Source of the DNA: Actinomycetota bacterium
GTDB lineage: Bacteria; Actinomycetota; Thermoleophilia; Gaiellales; Gaiellaceae
Direction of reading: 5' to 3'
DNA length: 36,728 nt
Assembly (NCBI GenBank): GCA_005885565.1
Contig: VAXK01000205.1
Span: 1-36,728 of the forward strand
In this document: positions 22,801-30,924 of the stretch, piece by piece
How positions within the stretch are numbered: position 1 is the stretch's first letter
How the letters are laid out: every line of letters starts with the position of its first letter
Program-made: the position numbers and the translations under genes
The notes under the pieces: model-generated
Databases searched by the model: none
Told to the model about the DNA's origin: nothing
The model's input: only the letters and a program-made list of their open reading frames with translations

Positions 22801-23853
22801 ATGCGGAAGAAACCGCTGCATGACCAGGTCGTCGTCGTCACGGGCGCTTCGAGCGGCCTGGGGCGTGCGATTGCGCGCCTCGCCGGGGAGCGCGGGGCGA
22901 AGGTCGTCGTCACCGCGCGGAACGCCGAGGCGCTCGACAACGCCGTCTCGGAGATCGAGGCGTCGGGCTCGGAGGCGCTCGCCGTCCCGGCCGACCAGAC
23001 GCTCCAGGACGAGGTCGCGAAGGTGGTCGAGCAGGCGATCGACCGCTTCGGTCGCATCGACACGTACTGCGCGAACGCGATCGTCACCGTCTACGCGGAA
23101 GCGGAACGGCTCGAGCCGGAGGAGCTCCGCCGCGTCCTCGATGTGAACTTCCTCGGAATGGTCTACGGCTTCTGGGCCGCGCTCCCGCACCTGAAGGAGA
23201 GCAGGGGCACGTTCCTGCATGTGAGCTCGGCGCTCGCGTACCGCGGCATCCCGCTCCAGGCGGCGTACTGCTCCTCGAAGGCCGCCGGGCGGACGTTCCT
23301 CGAGTCGGCGCGCGTCGAGCTCGAGAAAGAGGGCGCCGGCGTGGCCGTCTCGCTCGTCCTGCCGGGAGCGATCAACACGCCGCAGTTCGACCGCGACCGG
23401 CAGAAGATCGGCTACCAGCCCCAGCCGGTCCCGCCCATCTACCAGCCCGAGCCGTTCGCGGAAGCCGTCCTGCACTGCATGGAGCACCCGATCCGCGAGC
23501 TTCCGATCGGCTGGGGCGCGCAGAAGCTCCTCTGGGGTCAGAAGCTGTCGCCGCGCGCCGGCGACCTGATGCTGCTTCGGATGGGCTGGAAGGGCCAGCA
23601 CACCGGCGAGCCGAAGCCGGTCGACTCGCCCGACAACCTCTTCGAGACGCTGCCCGGCGATCCGGGCGCGCACGGGCGCTTCGACGACCGCTCTCGGCGC
23701 TCCACGGCGTGGACGGGGCTGCGGCTGGCGCTGGCCTCGAGGAAGACGGCGTTGGCGCTCGCCGGCCTGGCCGCGCCGGTCGCGGCGACCGCCTTCGCGA
23801 ACCGGAACGGAGGGCACAGAGGTGTCGGCCGGAGGCTCGCAGGGCTCCGCTAG
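22801..23853 (+). CDS. Short-chain dehydrogenase/reductase
   Basis: NAD(P)-dependent oxidoreductase, 350 aa. The classical SDR core fills about residues 7-250: cofactor motif TGASSGLG (14-21), catalytic S143 (HVSSA), Y156 and K160 (YCSSK), and PGAINTP after the active site. A C-terminal extension of about 100 residues contains a hydrophobic stretch near 310-330 that may touch the membrane. Substrate unknown. Start ATG 22801. The stop TAG is also the start of a TAGACT hexamer that may serve the suf genes. Confidence 0.88.
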   Translation: MRKKPLHDQVVVVTGASSGLGRAIARLAGERGAKVVVTARNAEALDNAVSEIEASGSEALAVPADQTLQDEVAKVVEQAIDRFGRIDTYCANAIVTVYAEAERLEPEELRRVLDVNFLGMVYGFWAALPHLKESRGTFLHVSSALAYRGIPLQAAYCSSKAAGRTFLESARVELEKEGAGVAVSLVLPGAINTPQFDRDRQKIGYQPQPVPPIYQPEPFAEAVLHCMEHPIRELPIGWGAQKLLWGQKLSPRAGDLMLLRMGWKGQHTGEPKPVDSPDNLFETLPGDPGAHGRFDDRSRRSTAWTGLRLALASRKTALALAGLAAPVAATAFANRNGGHRGVGRRLAGLR

Positions 23854-23856
23854 ACT
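23851..23856 (+). promoter_or_regulatory. -10 candidate TAGACT for sufC
   Basis: TAGACT is embedded in the stop codon of the SDR gene, 56 nt before the sufC ATG. No -35 consensus or known Fe-S regulator site was recognised. Confidence 0.4.
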
Positions 23857-23912
23857 ACGTCACGAGGGACGGCCCGGTCCCGCATCTTTCGAGGCTTTCC
23901 CTTGTTACAAAC

Positions 23913-24695
23913 ATGGCTTTGCTCGAACTCAAGAACCTGCACATCGCGCTCGAGGACGGCACCGAGATCGTCAAGGGCGTCGACCTGGCCGTGAACCCGA
24001 ACGAGGTACACGCGATCATGGGCCCGAACGGCTCGGGCAAGTCGACGCTCGCCTACGCGCTCATGGGCCACCCGGCCTACGAGATCACCGAGGGCGAGGT
24101 GGTCTTCGACGGCCGCAACCTCGTCGAGATGGGCGCGGACGAGCGCGCGCAGGCGGGCCTCTTCCTCGCCTTCCAGTACCCGCACGCGATCCCGGGAGTG
24201 ACGGTCACAAGCTTCTTGCGCTCCGCGATCAACGCGATCCGGAAGGCGCGCGCGGGCGGCATCGACGATCCGATTCCGATCCCCGAGTTCCGGAAGGAGC
24301 TCCTCGCGCAGATGGATCGGCTCAAGGTCTCGCGCGACCTCGCGTCGAGGTACCTGAACGACGGCTTCTCGGGTGGCGAGAAGAAGCGGATCGAGATCCT
24401 CCAGATGGCGATGCTGAAGCCGCGGATCGCAATTCTCGACGAGACCGACTCCGGTCTCGACATCGATGCTCTCCAGACCGTTGCGCGCGGGGTCAAGGAA
24501 GTGGTCGGTCCTGCGCTGGGCGCGCTCGTGATCACGCACTACCAGAGGATCCTCAACTACATCGAGCCCGATTTCGTGCACGTCTTCGTGGGTGGGCGTA
24601 TCGTGGAGGAGGGCGGGCCGGAGCTCGCACACAAGCTCGAGGCCGAAGGCTACGAGGCGTTCACGCCGGTGGCCGTCGGGGAAGGTGAGTCGTAG
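23913..24695 (+). CDS. sufC: Fe-S cluster assembly ATPase SufC
   Basis: ABC-type ATPase of the SUF scaffold complex, 260 aa. Walker A GPNGSGKST, Q-loop AFQYPHAIPG, signature FSGGEKKRIEI and Walker B AILDETDSGLDIDAL are intact, and ITHYQRILNYIEPDFVHV is typical of SufC. It works in the cytoplasm with SufB and SufD. Start ATG 23913; no clear ribosome site. Its stop shares a base with the sufB GTG. Confidence 0.97.
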   Translation: MALLELKNLHIALEDGTEIVKGVDLAVNPNEVHAIMGPNGSGKSTLAYALMGHPAYEITEGEVVFDGRNLVEMGADERAQAGLFLAFQYPHAIPGVTVTSFLRSAINAIRKARAGGIDDPIPIPEFRKELLAQMDRLKVSRDLASRYLNDGFSGGEKKRIEILQMAMLKPRIAILDETDSGLDIDALQTVARGVKEVVGPALGALVITHYQRILNYIEPDFVHVFVGGRIVEEGGPELAHKLEAEGYEAFTPVAVGEGES

Positions 24696-26119
24696 TGGCC
24701 GTCACGCCAGAGACCGAAGTCGTACGAGGCATCCGCAGCGAGTACAAGTACGGCTTCTCGAACCCGGACGAGGCCGAGGACTACTTCTTCAAGTCCGGCC
24801 GCGGCCTGAACCACGAGATCGTCGAGGCGATCTCTGCGCACAAGAACGAGCCGGACTGGATGCGCAAGTTCCGGCACAAGAGCCTCGACTACTTCCTCGC
24901 GCGACCCTTGCCGACCTGGGGCGGCAACGTCGCCGACATCGACTTCGAGAACATCTTCTACTACATCAGCCCGACCGAGAAGCAGGCGGAGAAGTGGGAG
25001 GACCTGCCGGCCGAGATCCTCGACACATGGAACAAGCTCGGGATCCCGGAGGCCGAGAAGAAGTACCTCGCCGGCGTCGGGGCCCAGTACGAATCCGAGG
25101 TCGTCTACCACAAGCTCCAGGAGGAGCTCACCAAGCAGGGCGTGCTCTTCCTCGACATGGACTCGGGCCTGCGCGAGCACGAGGAGCTCGTGAAGCAGTA
25201 CTTCGGGACGATCATCCCGCAGAACGACAACAAGTTCGCGGCGCTGAACTCCGCTGTCTGGTCGGGCGGCTCGTTCATCTACGTGCCGCCGGGCGTGTCC
25301 ATCGAGATGCCGCTCCAGGCCTACTTCCGGATCAACGCCGAGAACATGGGCCAGTTCGAGCGCACGCTGATCATCGTCGACGAGGACGCGTACGTGCACT
25401 ACGTCGAGGGCTGCACGGCTCCGGTCTACTCGTCCGACTCACTGCACTCGGCGGTGGTCGAGATCATCGTCAAGCCGCGGGGGCGCTGCCGCTACACGAC
25501 GATCCAGAACTGGTCGAACAACGTCTACAACCTCGTCACGAAGCGCGCCGTCGCCTACGAGGACGCGACGATGGAGTGGGTCGACGGCAACCTCGGCTCG
25601 AAGCTGACGATGAAGTACCCGGCGATCTGGCTGATGGGCGAGCGCGCGCACGGCGAGGTGCTGTCGATCGCGTTCGCCGGCGAGGGCCAGCACCAGGACG
25701 CGGGCGGCAAGGTGCACCACTACGCACCGCGCACGACGTCGGTCATCAGCTCGAAGTCGATCTCGAAGAACGGCGGGCGCGCCGGCTACCGGGGCCTGTT
25801 GGAGGTGGCGAAGGGCGCCGAGGGCGCGAAGTCGAAGGTCGTCTGCGACGCGCTCATCCTCGACGAGGAGTCCCGCTCGGACACGTATCCGTACATCCAG
25901 ATCGACGAGTCGAACGTCGACGTCGGCCACGAGGCGACCGTTTCCAAGATCGGCGAAGAGCAGCTCTTCTATCTCATGTCGCGCGGTCTGACCGAGTCGG
26001 AGGCCTCCGCGATGATCGTGTCCGGCTTCGTCGAGCCGATCACGAAGGAGCTCCCGCTCGAGTACGCCGTCGAGATGAACCGGCTCATCCAGCTCCAAAT
26101 GGAGGGCAGTGTCGGGTAG
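24695..26119 (+). CDS. sufB: Fe-S cluster assembly protein SufB
   Basis: Scaffold subunit on which clusters are built, 474 aa, typical length. Family stretches include EYKYGFSNPDEAEDYFFKSG, VWSGGSFIYVPPGVSIEMPL, YVHYVEGCTAPVY, NWSNNVYNLVTKRA and SKSISKNGGRAGYRG. The cysteine in EGCTAP matches the functional cysteine region of SufB. GTG 24695 overlaps the sufC stop; the 3' end overlaps a VOC gene by 11 bp. Confidence 0.97.
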   Translation: MAVTPETEVVRGIRSEYKYGFSNPDEAEDYFFKSGRGLNHEIVEAISAHKNEPDWMRKFRHKSLDYFLARPLPTWGGNVADIDFENIFYYISPTEKQAEKWEDLPAEILDTWNKLGIPEAEKKYLAGVGAQYESEVVYHKLQEELTKQGVLFLDMDSGLREHEELVKQYFGTIIPQNDNKFAALNSAVWSGGSFIYVPPGVSIEMPLQAYFRINAENMGQFERTLIIVDEDAYVHYVEGCTAPVYSSDSLHSAVVEIIVKPRGRCRYTTIQNWSNNVYNLVTKRAVAYEDATMEWVDGNLGSKLTMKYPAIWLMGERAHGEVLSIAFAGEGQHQDAGGKVHHYAPRTTSVISSKSISKNGGRAGYRGLLEVAKGAEGAKSKVVCDALILDEESRSDTYPYIQIDESNVDVGHEATVSKIGEEQLFYLMSRGLTESEASAMIVSGFVEPITKELPLEYAVEMNRLIQLQMEGSVG

Positions 26120-26486
26120 CGCGCTCGCGGTCGAGCGAGTCGACTTCATCACGATCCCGACACGCGACCCCGAGCGAGCGCGGGGCTTCTACCACGAGAC
26201 GCTCGGCCTGCCGCTCGACGTCGACAACCCGGACGAGGTGACGGCAGGGCAGGTGACCCTCGCGTTCTGGAATCCCGAGAGCGAGGGCATCGAGTTCCAG
26301 CCGAGCATCGGCGGCTTCGCACTCCGAGTCGGGGACGTCGAGGCGGCGAGGAAGGAGCTCGAGGCAAAGGGCATCGAGTTCGTCGGGGCCGACGACACGG
26401 GCGTCTGCCACATGGCCGTTTGCCTCGACCCCGACGGGAACGCGGTCATCCTGCACCGCAGGTACAAGCCGTATGAGCAGGCCTGA
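26109..26486 (+). CDS. VOC (glyoxalase-like) protein inside the suf operon
   Basis: A 125-aa single-module vicinal oxygen chelate protein: VDFITIPTRDPERARGFYHE at the start, IEFQPSIGGFALRVGDVE in the middle and DPDGNAVILHRRY at the end. The first metal-ligand position is aspartate rather than histidine, so it may not be a standard metalloenzyme. It overlaps sufB by 11 bp and sufD by 14 bp, so it must be co-expressed with them. Function is unknown. Confidence 0.88.
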   Translation: MSGSALAVERVDFITIPTRDPERARGFYHETLGLPLDVDNPDEVTAGQVTLAFWNPESEGIEFQPSIGGFALRVGDVEAARKELEAKGIEFVGADDTGVCHMAVCLDPDGNAVILHRRYKPYEQA

Positions 26487-27627
26487 GGCGCTCGAGCGCT
26501 ACCGCGCGCTGCCGATGCCCACGACCTCCGAGGAGTCGTGGCGCTTCACCGACCTGCGCGGCTTCGACCCCGACGCCTTCGCCGTGAGCTCGAACGGCCA
26601 ATCCCGGGTGACAGTCACTCGGCCGATGCTCGATCTGGACGTGGCCGGGCTGGCCGTGGCCGGACCGGATGGGATCGAGATCGAGCGCGCGCCGGAGGGG
26701 ATCGTCTTCGAGCCGCTCGACGAGACGCACGAGCGCCTCGGGCAGCTCGTCGGCGCCGACGAGAAGTTCGCCGCGCACAACGCAGCGCTCTGGAAGCACG
26801 GCCTGCTCGTGCACGTGCCGCGCGGCGTCGAGCTCGAGCGGCCGCTCTACGTGCGCATCTCGGCGCCGTTCTGGCGGCTGCTCGTCGTGGCGGAGGAGGG
26901 AGCGCGCTTCTCGCTCGTCGAGGAGTACATCTCGGCCGGCGAGGGCGAGGCGTACTCGAACGCCGTCGCCGAGCTCTTCGTCGAGCAGGCCGCGAAGCTC
27001 GAGTACGTGTCGCTTCAGAACCTGTCACGGGAGACGTGGCACTTCGCCTCGCACCACGCACGGGTCGAGCGCGACGCCGAGCTCGACTGGGTGGCGGGAG
27101 GCTTCGGCTCGAAGAAGGGGAAGACGCGCATCCACAACGATCTGGCCGGACAGGGCGCGACCTCGCGCGTCACCGGCGCGTACTTCGCCGACGGCACGCA
27201 GCACCTCGACTACGACACGTTCCAGGAGCACATAGCCCCGTCGACGACCTCCGACTTCGCGTTCAAGGGCGCGCTTCGCGACGAGGCCACCTCGGTCTGG
27301 CGCGGGATGATCCGCGTCGAGAAGGACGCGCAGAAGACGAATGCCTACCAGGAGAACCGGAACCTCCTGCTCTCGACGAAGGCCCACGCGGACTCGATCC
27401 CGGGCCTGGAGATCCTGGCGAACGACGTGCGCTGCACCCACGGAGCGACGGTGAGCCCGGTGAATCGCGACGAGCTCTTCTACGCCATGGCGCGCGGCCT
27501 GACCCGGCCGGACGCGGAGCGCCTGATCGTGCGTGCGTTCTTCCAGGAGGTGCTCGACCGGGTGGAGCTGGAGCCGGTGCGAGAGGCGCTCGCGAGCGCG
27601 CTCGAGGCGCGCATCCCTCAGGCCTAG
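26473..27627 (+). CDS. sufD: Fe-S cluster assembly protein SufD
   Basis: Partner of SufB in the SufBC2D scaffold, 384 aa. EESWRFTDLRGFDPDAF at the start and SRVTGAYFADGTQHLDYDT, FKGALRDEATSVWRGMIRV and ANDVRCTHGATVSPVNRDEL later are family hallmarks, including the conserved RCTHGAT histidine. ATG 26473 lies inside the VOC gene. It ends this half of the SUF locus; the remaining suf genes resume at 33439. Confidence 0.96.
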   Translation: MSRPEALERYRALPMPTTSEESWRFTDLRGFDPDAFAVSSNGQSRVTVTRPMLDLDVAGLAVAGPDGIEIERAPEGIVFEPLDETHERLGQLVGADEKFAAHNAALWKHGLLVHVPRGVELERPLYVRISAPFWRLLVVAEEGARFSLVEEYISAGEGEAYSNAVAELFVEQAAKLEYVSLQNLSRETWHFASHHARVERDAELDWVAGGFGSKKGKTRIHNDLAGQGATSRVTGAYFADGTQHLDYDTFQEHIAPSTTSDFAFKGALRDEATSVWRGMIRVEKDAQKTNAYQENRNLLLSTKAHADSIPGLEILANDVRCTHGATVSPVNRDELFYAMARGLTRPDAERLIVRAFFQEVLDRVELEPVREALASALEARIPQA

Positions 27628-28025
27628 AGCTCGGCTTCAGGCGTGACGTCGAGCCACCCGTCCGCTGCGCAGACGGTGACTCGAAAGAAGCGCAGAAAGC
27701 CTTCTTGCCCCAACAAGCTGAACGCGAAGGGCCACGGATCGCAGAAGCTCACGGGCGCGTCGTACCGGGTTCCGGCAATGGTGAGATCGGCCCGTGCCAG
27801 TTTCGCTCTGGCCCGAACACCCCCGACGACGAGCTCCTGCTCCGGCGCGCCGCTCAAGTCGATGCCGACGGCCTCGGCCAGCCAGCCTGCGAACCGGTTG
27901 GTGGTCGCACCTGTGTCGACAAGACACAGTTGCGGAGCTTCTGCGAGATCCTCGACCTGAACGGGGATCGCCGGCCGGATGAGCGGCGTGCGCTCGCCCG
28001 GGAGCTCCACGAACACGTATCTCAC
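27624..28025 (-). CDS. Retropepsin-like aspartic protease
   Basis: A 133-aa protein of the size of one retropepsin monomer. The catalytic motif is CLVDTGATTNRF (D37-T-G); GWLAEAVGIDLSG and LLGQEGFLRFFRV fit the clan AA fold, with dimerisation needed to complete the site. No signal peptide, so probably cytoplasmic. GTG 28025 overlaps the upstream gene's stop (GTGA), forming a two-gene module. It overlaps the sufD stop by 4 bp on the opposite strand. Confidence 0.75.
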   Translation of the reverse strand: MRYVFVELPGERTPLIRPAIPVQVEDLAEAPQLCLVDTGATTNRFAGWLAEAVGIDLSGAPEQELVVGGVRARAKLARADLTIAGTRYDAPVSFCDPWPFAFSLLGQEGFLRFFRVTVCAADGWLDVTPEAEL

Positions 28026-28501
28026 AACGGCGCCGCACCCTCGGCTTCTTCGTCGCGGGCGGGTACCCGGAACATCCCGTATTCGGCGCGTCGCCCATGC
28101 CGTGCCAGCCACCCGAGGACCTCCTGTGGCGTCTCGGCCGCGACAAGCACCTCCGTCGGCGCGCCCAAGGCGATCCAGCGGCCGGCATGGGGCGCGAGAG
28201 CAGCGGCCTGCCGTCCGCCGTGCGGAAGCCCGACCTCTGGGTCGGTTTCGTCGCTGACCTCGCTTGTGACGCGTGAAGCCGTAAAGCCAAGCCGCAGAAG
28301 GATCCGACGTGCTTGGTGGGTGGTGAAATCGGCTCGGTCGAGGCCGGTCGCGCACGTGATGACCTGCTTGGGCGGGTATCGACGACCACGTACGACGACG
28401 TAGTGCTCTTGAATCGGCTCGGGGAGGACGCGCTCGAGGGCCTTCTCGATCCTCTCGCGGTCGAGGTCGACGAGCTGATGGGCAACCTGGAACCGAGACA
28501 T
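28022..28501 (-). CDS. Unknown two-part protein paired with the retropepsin-like gene
   Basis: A 159-aa protein. The N-terminal half has HYVVVRGRRYPPKQVITCAT and FTTHQARRILLRLGF, which reminds me of the N-terminal domain of ScoMcrA-type restriction proteins; this is recalled and distant. The C-terminal half (GRWIALGAPTEVLVAAETPQ) and WLARHGRR look like a DUF5678-type fold. GGAGAAG precedes ATG 28501. The layout, with a small protein first and a protease second under an operator-like palindrome, resembles self-regulated modules such as toxin-antitoxin pairs, but this is unproven. Confidence 0.65.
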   Translation of the reverse strand: MSRFQVAHQLVDLDRERIEKALERVLPEPIQEHYVVVRGRRYPPKQVITCATGLDRADFTTHQARRILLRLGFTASRVTSEVSDETDPEVGLPHGGRQAAALAPHAGRWIALGAPTEVLVAAETPQEVLGWLARHGRRAEYGMFRVPARDEEAEGAAPL

Positions 28502-28511
28502 CTTCTCCGAT

Positions 28512-28523
28512 CTGTATTTACAG
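28512..28523. promoter_or_regulatory. Operator-like palindrome CTGTATTTACAG
   Basis: CTGTA/TACAG arms flank a TT centre, in an AT-rich pocket within GC-rich DNA. It covers the predicted start site of the minus-strand pair, whose -10 candidate TACGAT is at 28530-28525. Confidence 0.45.
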
Positions 28524-28571
28524 CATCGTATCGATCACCGCGCGGTACTTGCTCTATTGCGCACCGCGTAG

Positions 28572-28577
28572 TAGTGT
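28572..28577 (+). promoter_or_regulatory. -10 candidate TAGTGT for the PadR gene
   Basis: TAGTGT lies 7 nt before GTG 28585 and is the same hexamer as at wecB. It supports the short PadR start. Confidence 0.45.
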
Positions 28578-28584
28578 CCGCCGC

Positions 28585-28920
28585 GTGGATGCCAGCCAGC
28601 TCCTCCGCGGGGCGCTCGACGCCGCCGTGCTCGCCGTCGTCGCCGAGCGGGACGGATACGGCTACGACGTCCTGCGGCGGCTCCGGGCGGCCGGGCTCAC
28701 GGACGTCGGCGACGCGTCGGTGTACGGGACGCTTCGCCGCCTCTACAGGGCCGGTGCGCTCACGTCGTACGTCGAGCCCTCGGACGAGGGGCCGCACCGC
28801 CGCTACTACGGGATCACGGAGCGCGGCCGGGCCCAGCTGGCCGAAGCTCGCTCCGTCTGGGGCGACTTCTCCCGCGCGTTGACGAACCTGCTCGAGTCGA
28901 ACGTGGAGGTGACCGCATGA
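28585..28920 (+). CDS. PadR family transcriptional regulator
   Basis: A 111-aa winged-helix repressor. The wHTH spans LDAAVLAVVAERDGYGYDVL, GDASVYGTLRRLYRAGAL and a wing ending RRYYGITERGRAQL. The C-terminal helix is a dimerisation element. Start GTG 28585 is chosen because it follows TAGTGT by 7 nt and begins at the conserved region; a longer frame adds 12 unconserved residues. It overlaps the next gene by ATGA, a common PadR-target pairing. Confidence 0.9.
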   Translation: MDASQLLRGALDAAVLAVVAERDGYGYDVLRRLRAAGLTDVGDASVYGTLRRLYRAGALTSYVEPSDEGPHRRYYGITERGRAQLAEARSVWGDFSRALTNLLESNVEVTA

Positions 28921-29786
28921 CCGGTGTATCAGCCGAGGTGACCGCGTACCTCGCCGCCGTGCGCGCGGCGCTGGCCGATCTCCCGCCGACGGAGCGGGAC
29001 GACCTGCTCGCGGAGGTCGAGCCGTCGCTCGTCGAGGCGGCCGCCGAGAGCGGAGGGAACGTCGCCGCGCGGCTCGGGCCGCCCGAGGAGTTCGCCGCCG
29101 AGCTCCGCGCTGCGGCCGGGCTTCACGGCGGCTCGCCCGCCGCCTCGGCTCCGACGATTCGCGACGCGCTGAGCAGGATTGCTGCCGACCCGCGCGTCTC
29201 GGAGCTCCGGCGTCTCGCGCCGCTGTGGTGGCTCGCGCGCGCGTACGTCGCCGTTGCGGCCTTCGCGCTCGCGATCGGCGCTCCCTGGTCGCGCACCTAC
29301 GTCGTCCTCCCTCACCTCGGCAGCGGAGCGATCGCGCTGCTCGTGATCGCCGCCGCCGCCGTCGTCTCGATCTGGCTCGGATTGACCGGCCGCTCGAGGT
29401 CCCTCGTGGAACTCGCGCTCGTCGTCGCGGCCGTACCCGTCGCCGTCCACCTCGCGCACCGCCCGGTCCCGCCGACGAGGGTCTACTACGCTCAGATCGC
29501 GGCGTTCACGCCGGGCCTGACATACGACGGGGCTCCCGTCGGCAACGTCTATCCGTACTCGAAGAACGGGAAGCTCCTCCACGACGTGCTCCTCTACACC
29601 GGCGCCGGCGCGCCGGTCGACCTGCGCCCGGGCGTGCCCGATCCGGAGCGGCGCGTCGTCCACACGCGCTCCGGCAAGGCGGTCTACAACGCTTTCCCGG
29701 TGCGCTACTTCGAGCCGGGAACGAATCGGGTGGCGCACCCGAACGCGGCGCCGAAGGTGCGGATCCCGAGGCTACGAGCCGGTTAG
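28917..29786 (+). CDS. HAAS/DUF1700-like membrane protein paired with PadR
   Basis: A 289-aa protein. Residues 1-80 form an alpha-helical HAAS-like domain (YLAAVRAALADLPPTERDDL, then ARLGPPEEFAAELRAA). Three transmembrane helices follow at about 105-125, 135-155 and 160-180, then an extracytoplasmic C-terminal domain (VYYAQIAAFTPGLTYDG and so on). Such proteins are typically encoded with PadR regulators, and the PadR protein probably controls this pair. Function unknown. Confidence 0.82.
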   Translation: MTGVSAEVTAYLAAVRAALADLPPTERDDLLAEVEPSLVEAAAESGGNVAARLGPPEEFAAELRAAAGLHGGSPAASAPTIRDALSRIAADPRVSELRRLAPLWWLARAYVAVAAFALAIGAPWSRTYVVLPHLGSGAIALLVIAAAAVVSIWLGLTGRSRSLVELALVVAAVPVAVHLAHRPVPPTRVYYAQIAAFTPGLTYDGAPVGNVYPYSKNGKLLHDVLLYTGAGAPVDLRPGVPDPERRVVHTRSGKAVYNAFPVRYFEPGTNRVAHPNAAPKVRIPRLRAG

Positions 29787-30449
29787 GAGGTCTGCGAGCT
29801 CGCGCGGGCACGTGAGGAACGGCGAGTGACCCGCGTCGAGCTCGATCGCCTCGACTCCGAGCCGCTCGCGCGCCGCGCGGCGTGACCAGGCCGGGTCGAC
29901 GGCGTGGTCGCGAGCACAGACCACATACGTGCTCTCCACCGCCGGCCACGTCTCGAGCGGCGTCGTCTCGACGTTGGGAAGGCGCGCCTGACGGCGTAGC
30001 CGTGCGGACGCCCACGCGGCCGCCTCGGGCGGACACTCCGGATACATGCCCTGCTCGGCAGCTCCGTCGGGCCAGTAGGAGCGATCCAACTCGTCGCGGA
30101 CGAGTGCGGCGCCGAAGCCGTCGACGAAGACGCCCTCCTGCTCGCGCAGGCTCAGGCCGACCTGCGGGATCAGGGCACACAGGAAGACGAGCCTCCTCAC
30201 CTGGCGCTCGAGCGCGACGAGCGGAATCGCGAGCCCTGCGAGGGAATGGCCGACGACCACGACGTCATCGGCCACGCCGTCGAGCGCGCGCGTGACGACC
30301 GTCGCGTAGTCGGCGCTCCCGAGTGACGGGTCGTCACACGGCAGGTCGACCGCGACGACGTCGTGGCCGCGGGCCTCGAGCTCGGGCTCGAGGCGCTCCC
30401 AGCACCACGCGCCGTGCCAGGCGCCGTGGACGAGCGCGAAGGTCGTCAC
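29772..30449 (-). CDS. Alpha/beta hydrolase of the methylesterase type
   Basis: A 225-aa serine hydrolase. Oxyanion region FALVHGAWHGAWCWE, nucleophile elbow VVVGHSLAGLAIP, acid residue in VVCARDHAVDP and catalytic histidine in DAGHSPFLTCP. The start motif resembles plant methylesterase/hydroxynitrile lyase-like enzymes; the substrate is unknown. GTG 30449 overlaps the VOC gene stop (GTGA). It overlaps the convergent membrane-protein gene by 15 bp at the 3' end. Confidence 0.9.
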   Translation of the reverse strand: MTTFALVHGAWHGAWCWERLEPELEARGHDVVAVDLPCDDPSLGSADYATVVTRALDGVADDVVVVGHSLAGLAIPLVALERQVRRLVFLCALIPQVGLSLREQEGVFVDGFGAALVRDELDRSYWPDGAAEQGMYPECPPEAAAWASARLRRQARLPNVETTPLETWPAVESTYVVCARDHAVDPAWSRRAARERLGVEAIELDAGHSPFLTCPRELADLLTGS

Positions 30450-30901
30450 GCCTCGGTTGCGCCCCAGTCCTCGGCGGGGACGTCGCGGACGCGCTCGGCG
30501 AACATCCAGCGATGGCCCTCGAGATCCTCGACCCGGTAGTGGCGATCGCCGAAGGGCGTGTCCTCGACCTCCGAGAGGATCCGCGCCCCACCGGAGCGGG
30601 CCCGCTCGAAGTGCCCGTCCACGTCGTCGACGTAGGCGTGCACGCCGTCGACGACGAACGGCGTCTCCGACCAGCGCGCCGCCGCCTCGCAGCGCTCGCG
30701 ATGCGTCTTCGGGCTCTCGTAGTGCGGGCTCGGGCTCCCGAGCATCACCGCGCCGTCGCCGAGCCGGAGCTCGACGTGCGTGACCCGGCCGTCCGGCTCC
30801 TCGTAGCGAAGCTCCTCGCGGAAGCCGAAGACGCGGACGAGCCACTCCGCGGCACCGGCTACGTCCTCGTAGGACAGCATCGGCGTGATGGTCTGCGGCA
30901 C
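30446..30901 (-). CDS. VOC / PhnB-like glyoxalase family protein
   Basis: A 151-aa VOC protein: TPMLSYEDVAGAAEWLVRVF, VELRLGDGAVMLGSPSP and VDDVDGHFERARSGGARI, ending DLEGHRWMFAERV. It resembles the PhnB-like subgroup often of unknown substrate. GTG 30901 lies 7 nt after TAGGCT on the minus strand. It is in an operon with the hydrolase. Confidence 0.88.
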   Translation of the reverse strand: MPQTITPMLSYEDVAGAAEWLVRVFGFREELRYEEPDGRVTHVELRLGDGAVMLGSPSPHYESPKTHRERCEAAARWSETPFVVDGVHAYVDDVDGHFERARSGGARILSEVEDTPFGDRHYRVEDLEGHRWMFAERVRDVPAEDWGATEA

Positions 30902-30908
30902 GCGCGAC

Positions 30909-30918
30909 AGCCTAAACT
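30909..30918. promoter_or_regulatory. Overlapping divergent -10 elements (TAAACT plus, TAGGCT minus)
   Basis: AGCCTAAACT reads TAAACT on the plus strand (30913-30918), 6 nt before GTG 30925, and TAGGCT on the minus strand (30914-30909), 7 nt before GTG 30901. The two start codons are only 23 bp apart, so both messages would be leaderless. Confidence 0.6.
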
Positions 30919-30924
30919 CGCCGC

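Noticed and set aside
28512..28523. A LexA (SOS) box reading of CTGTATTTACAG
   Set aside because: The arms resemble part of the enterobacterial box, but the spacing is wrong and actinobacterial LexA uses a different motif. Kept only as an operator-like palindrome.
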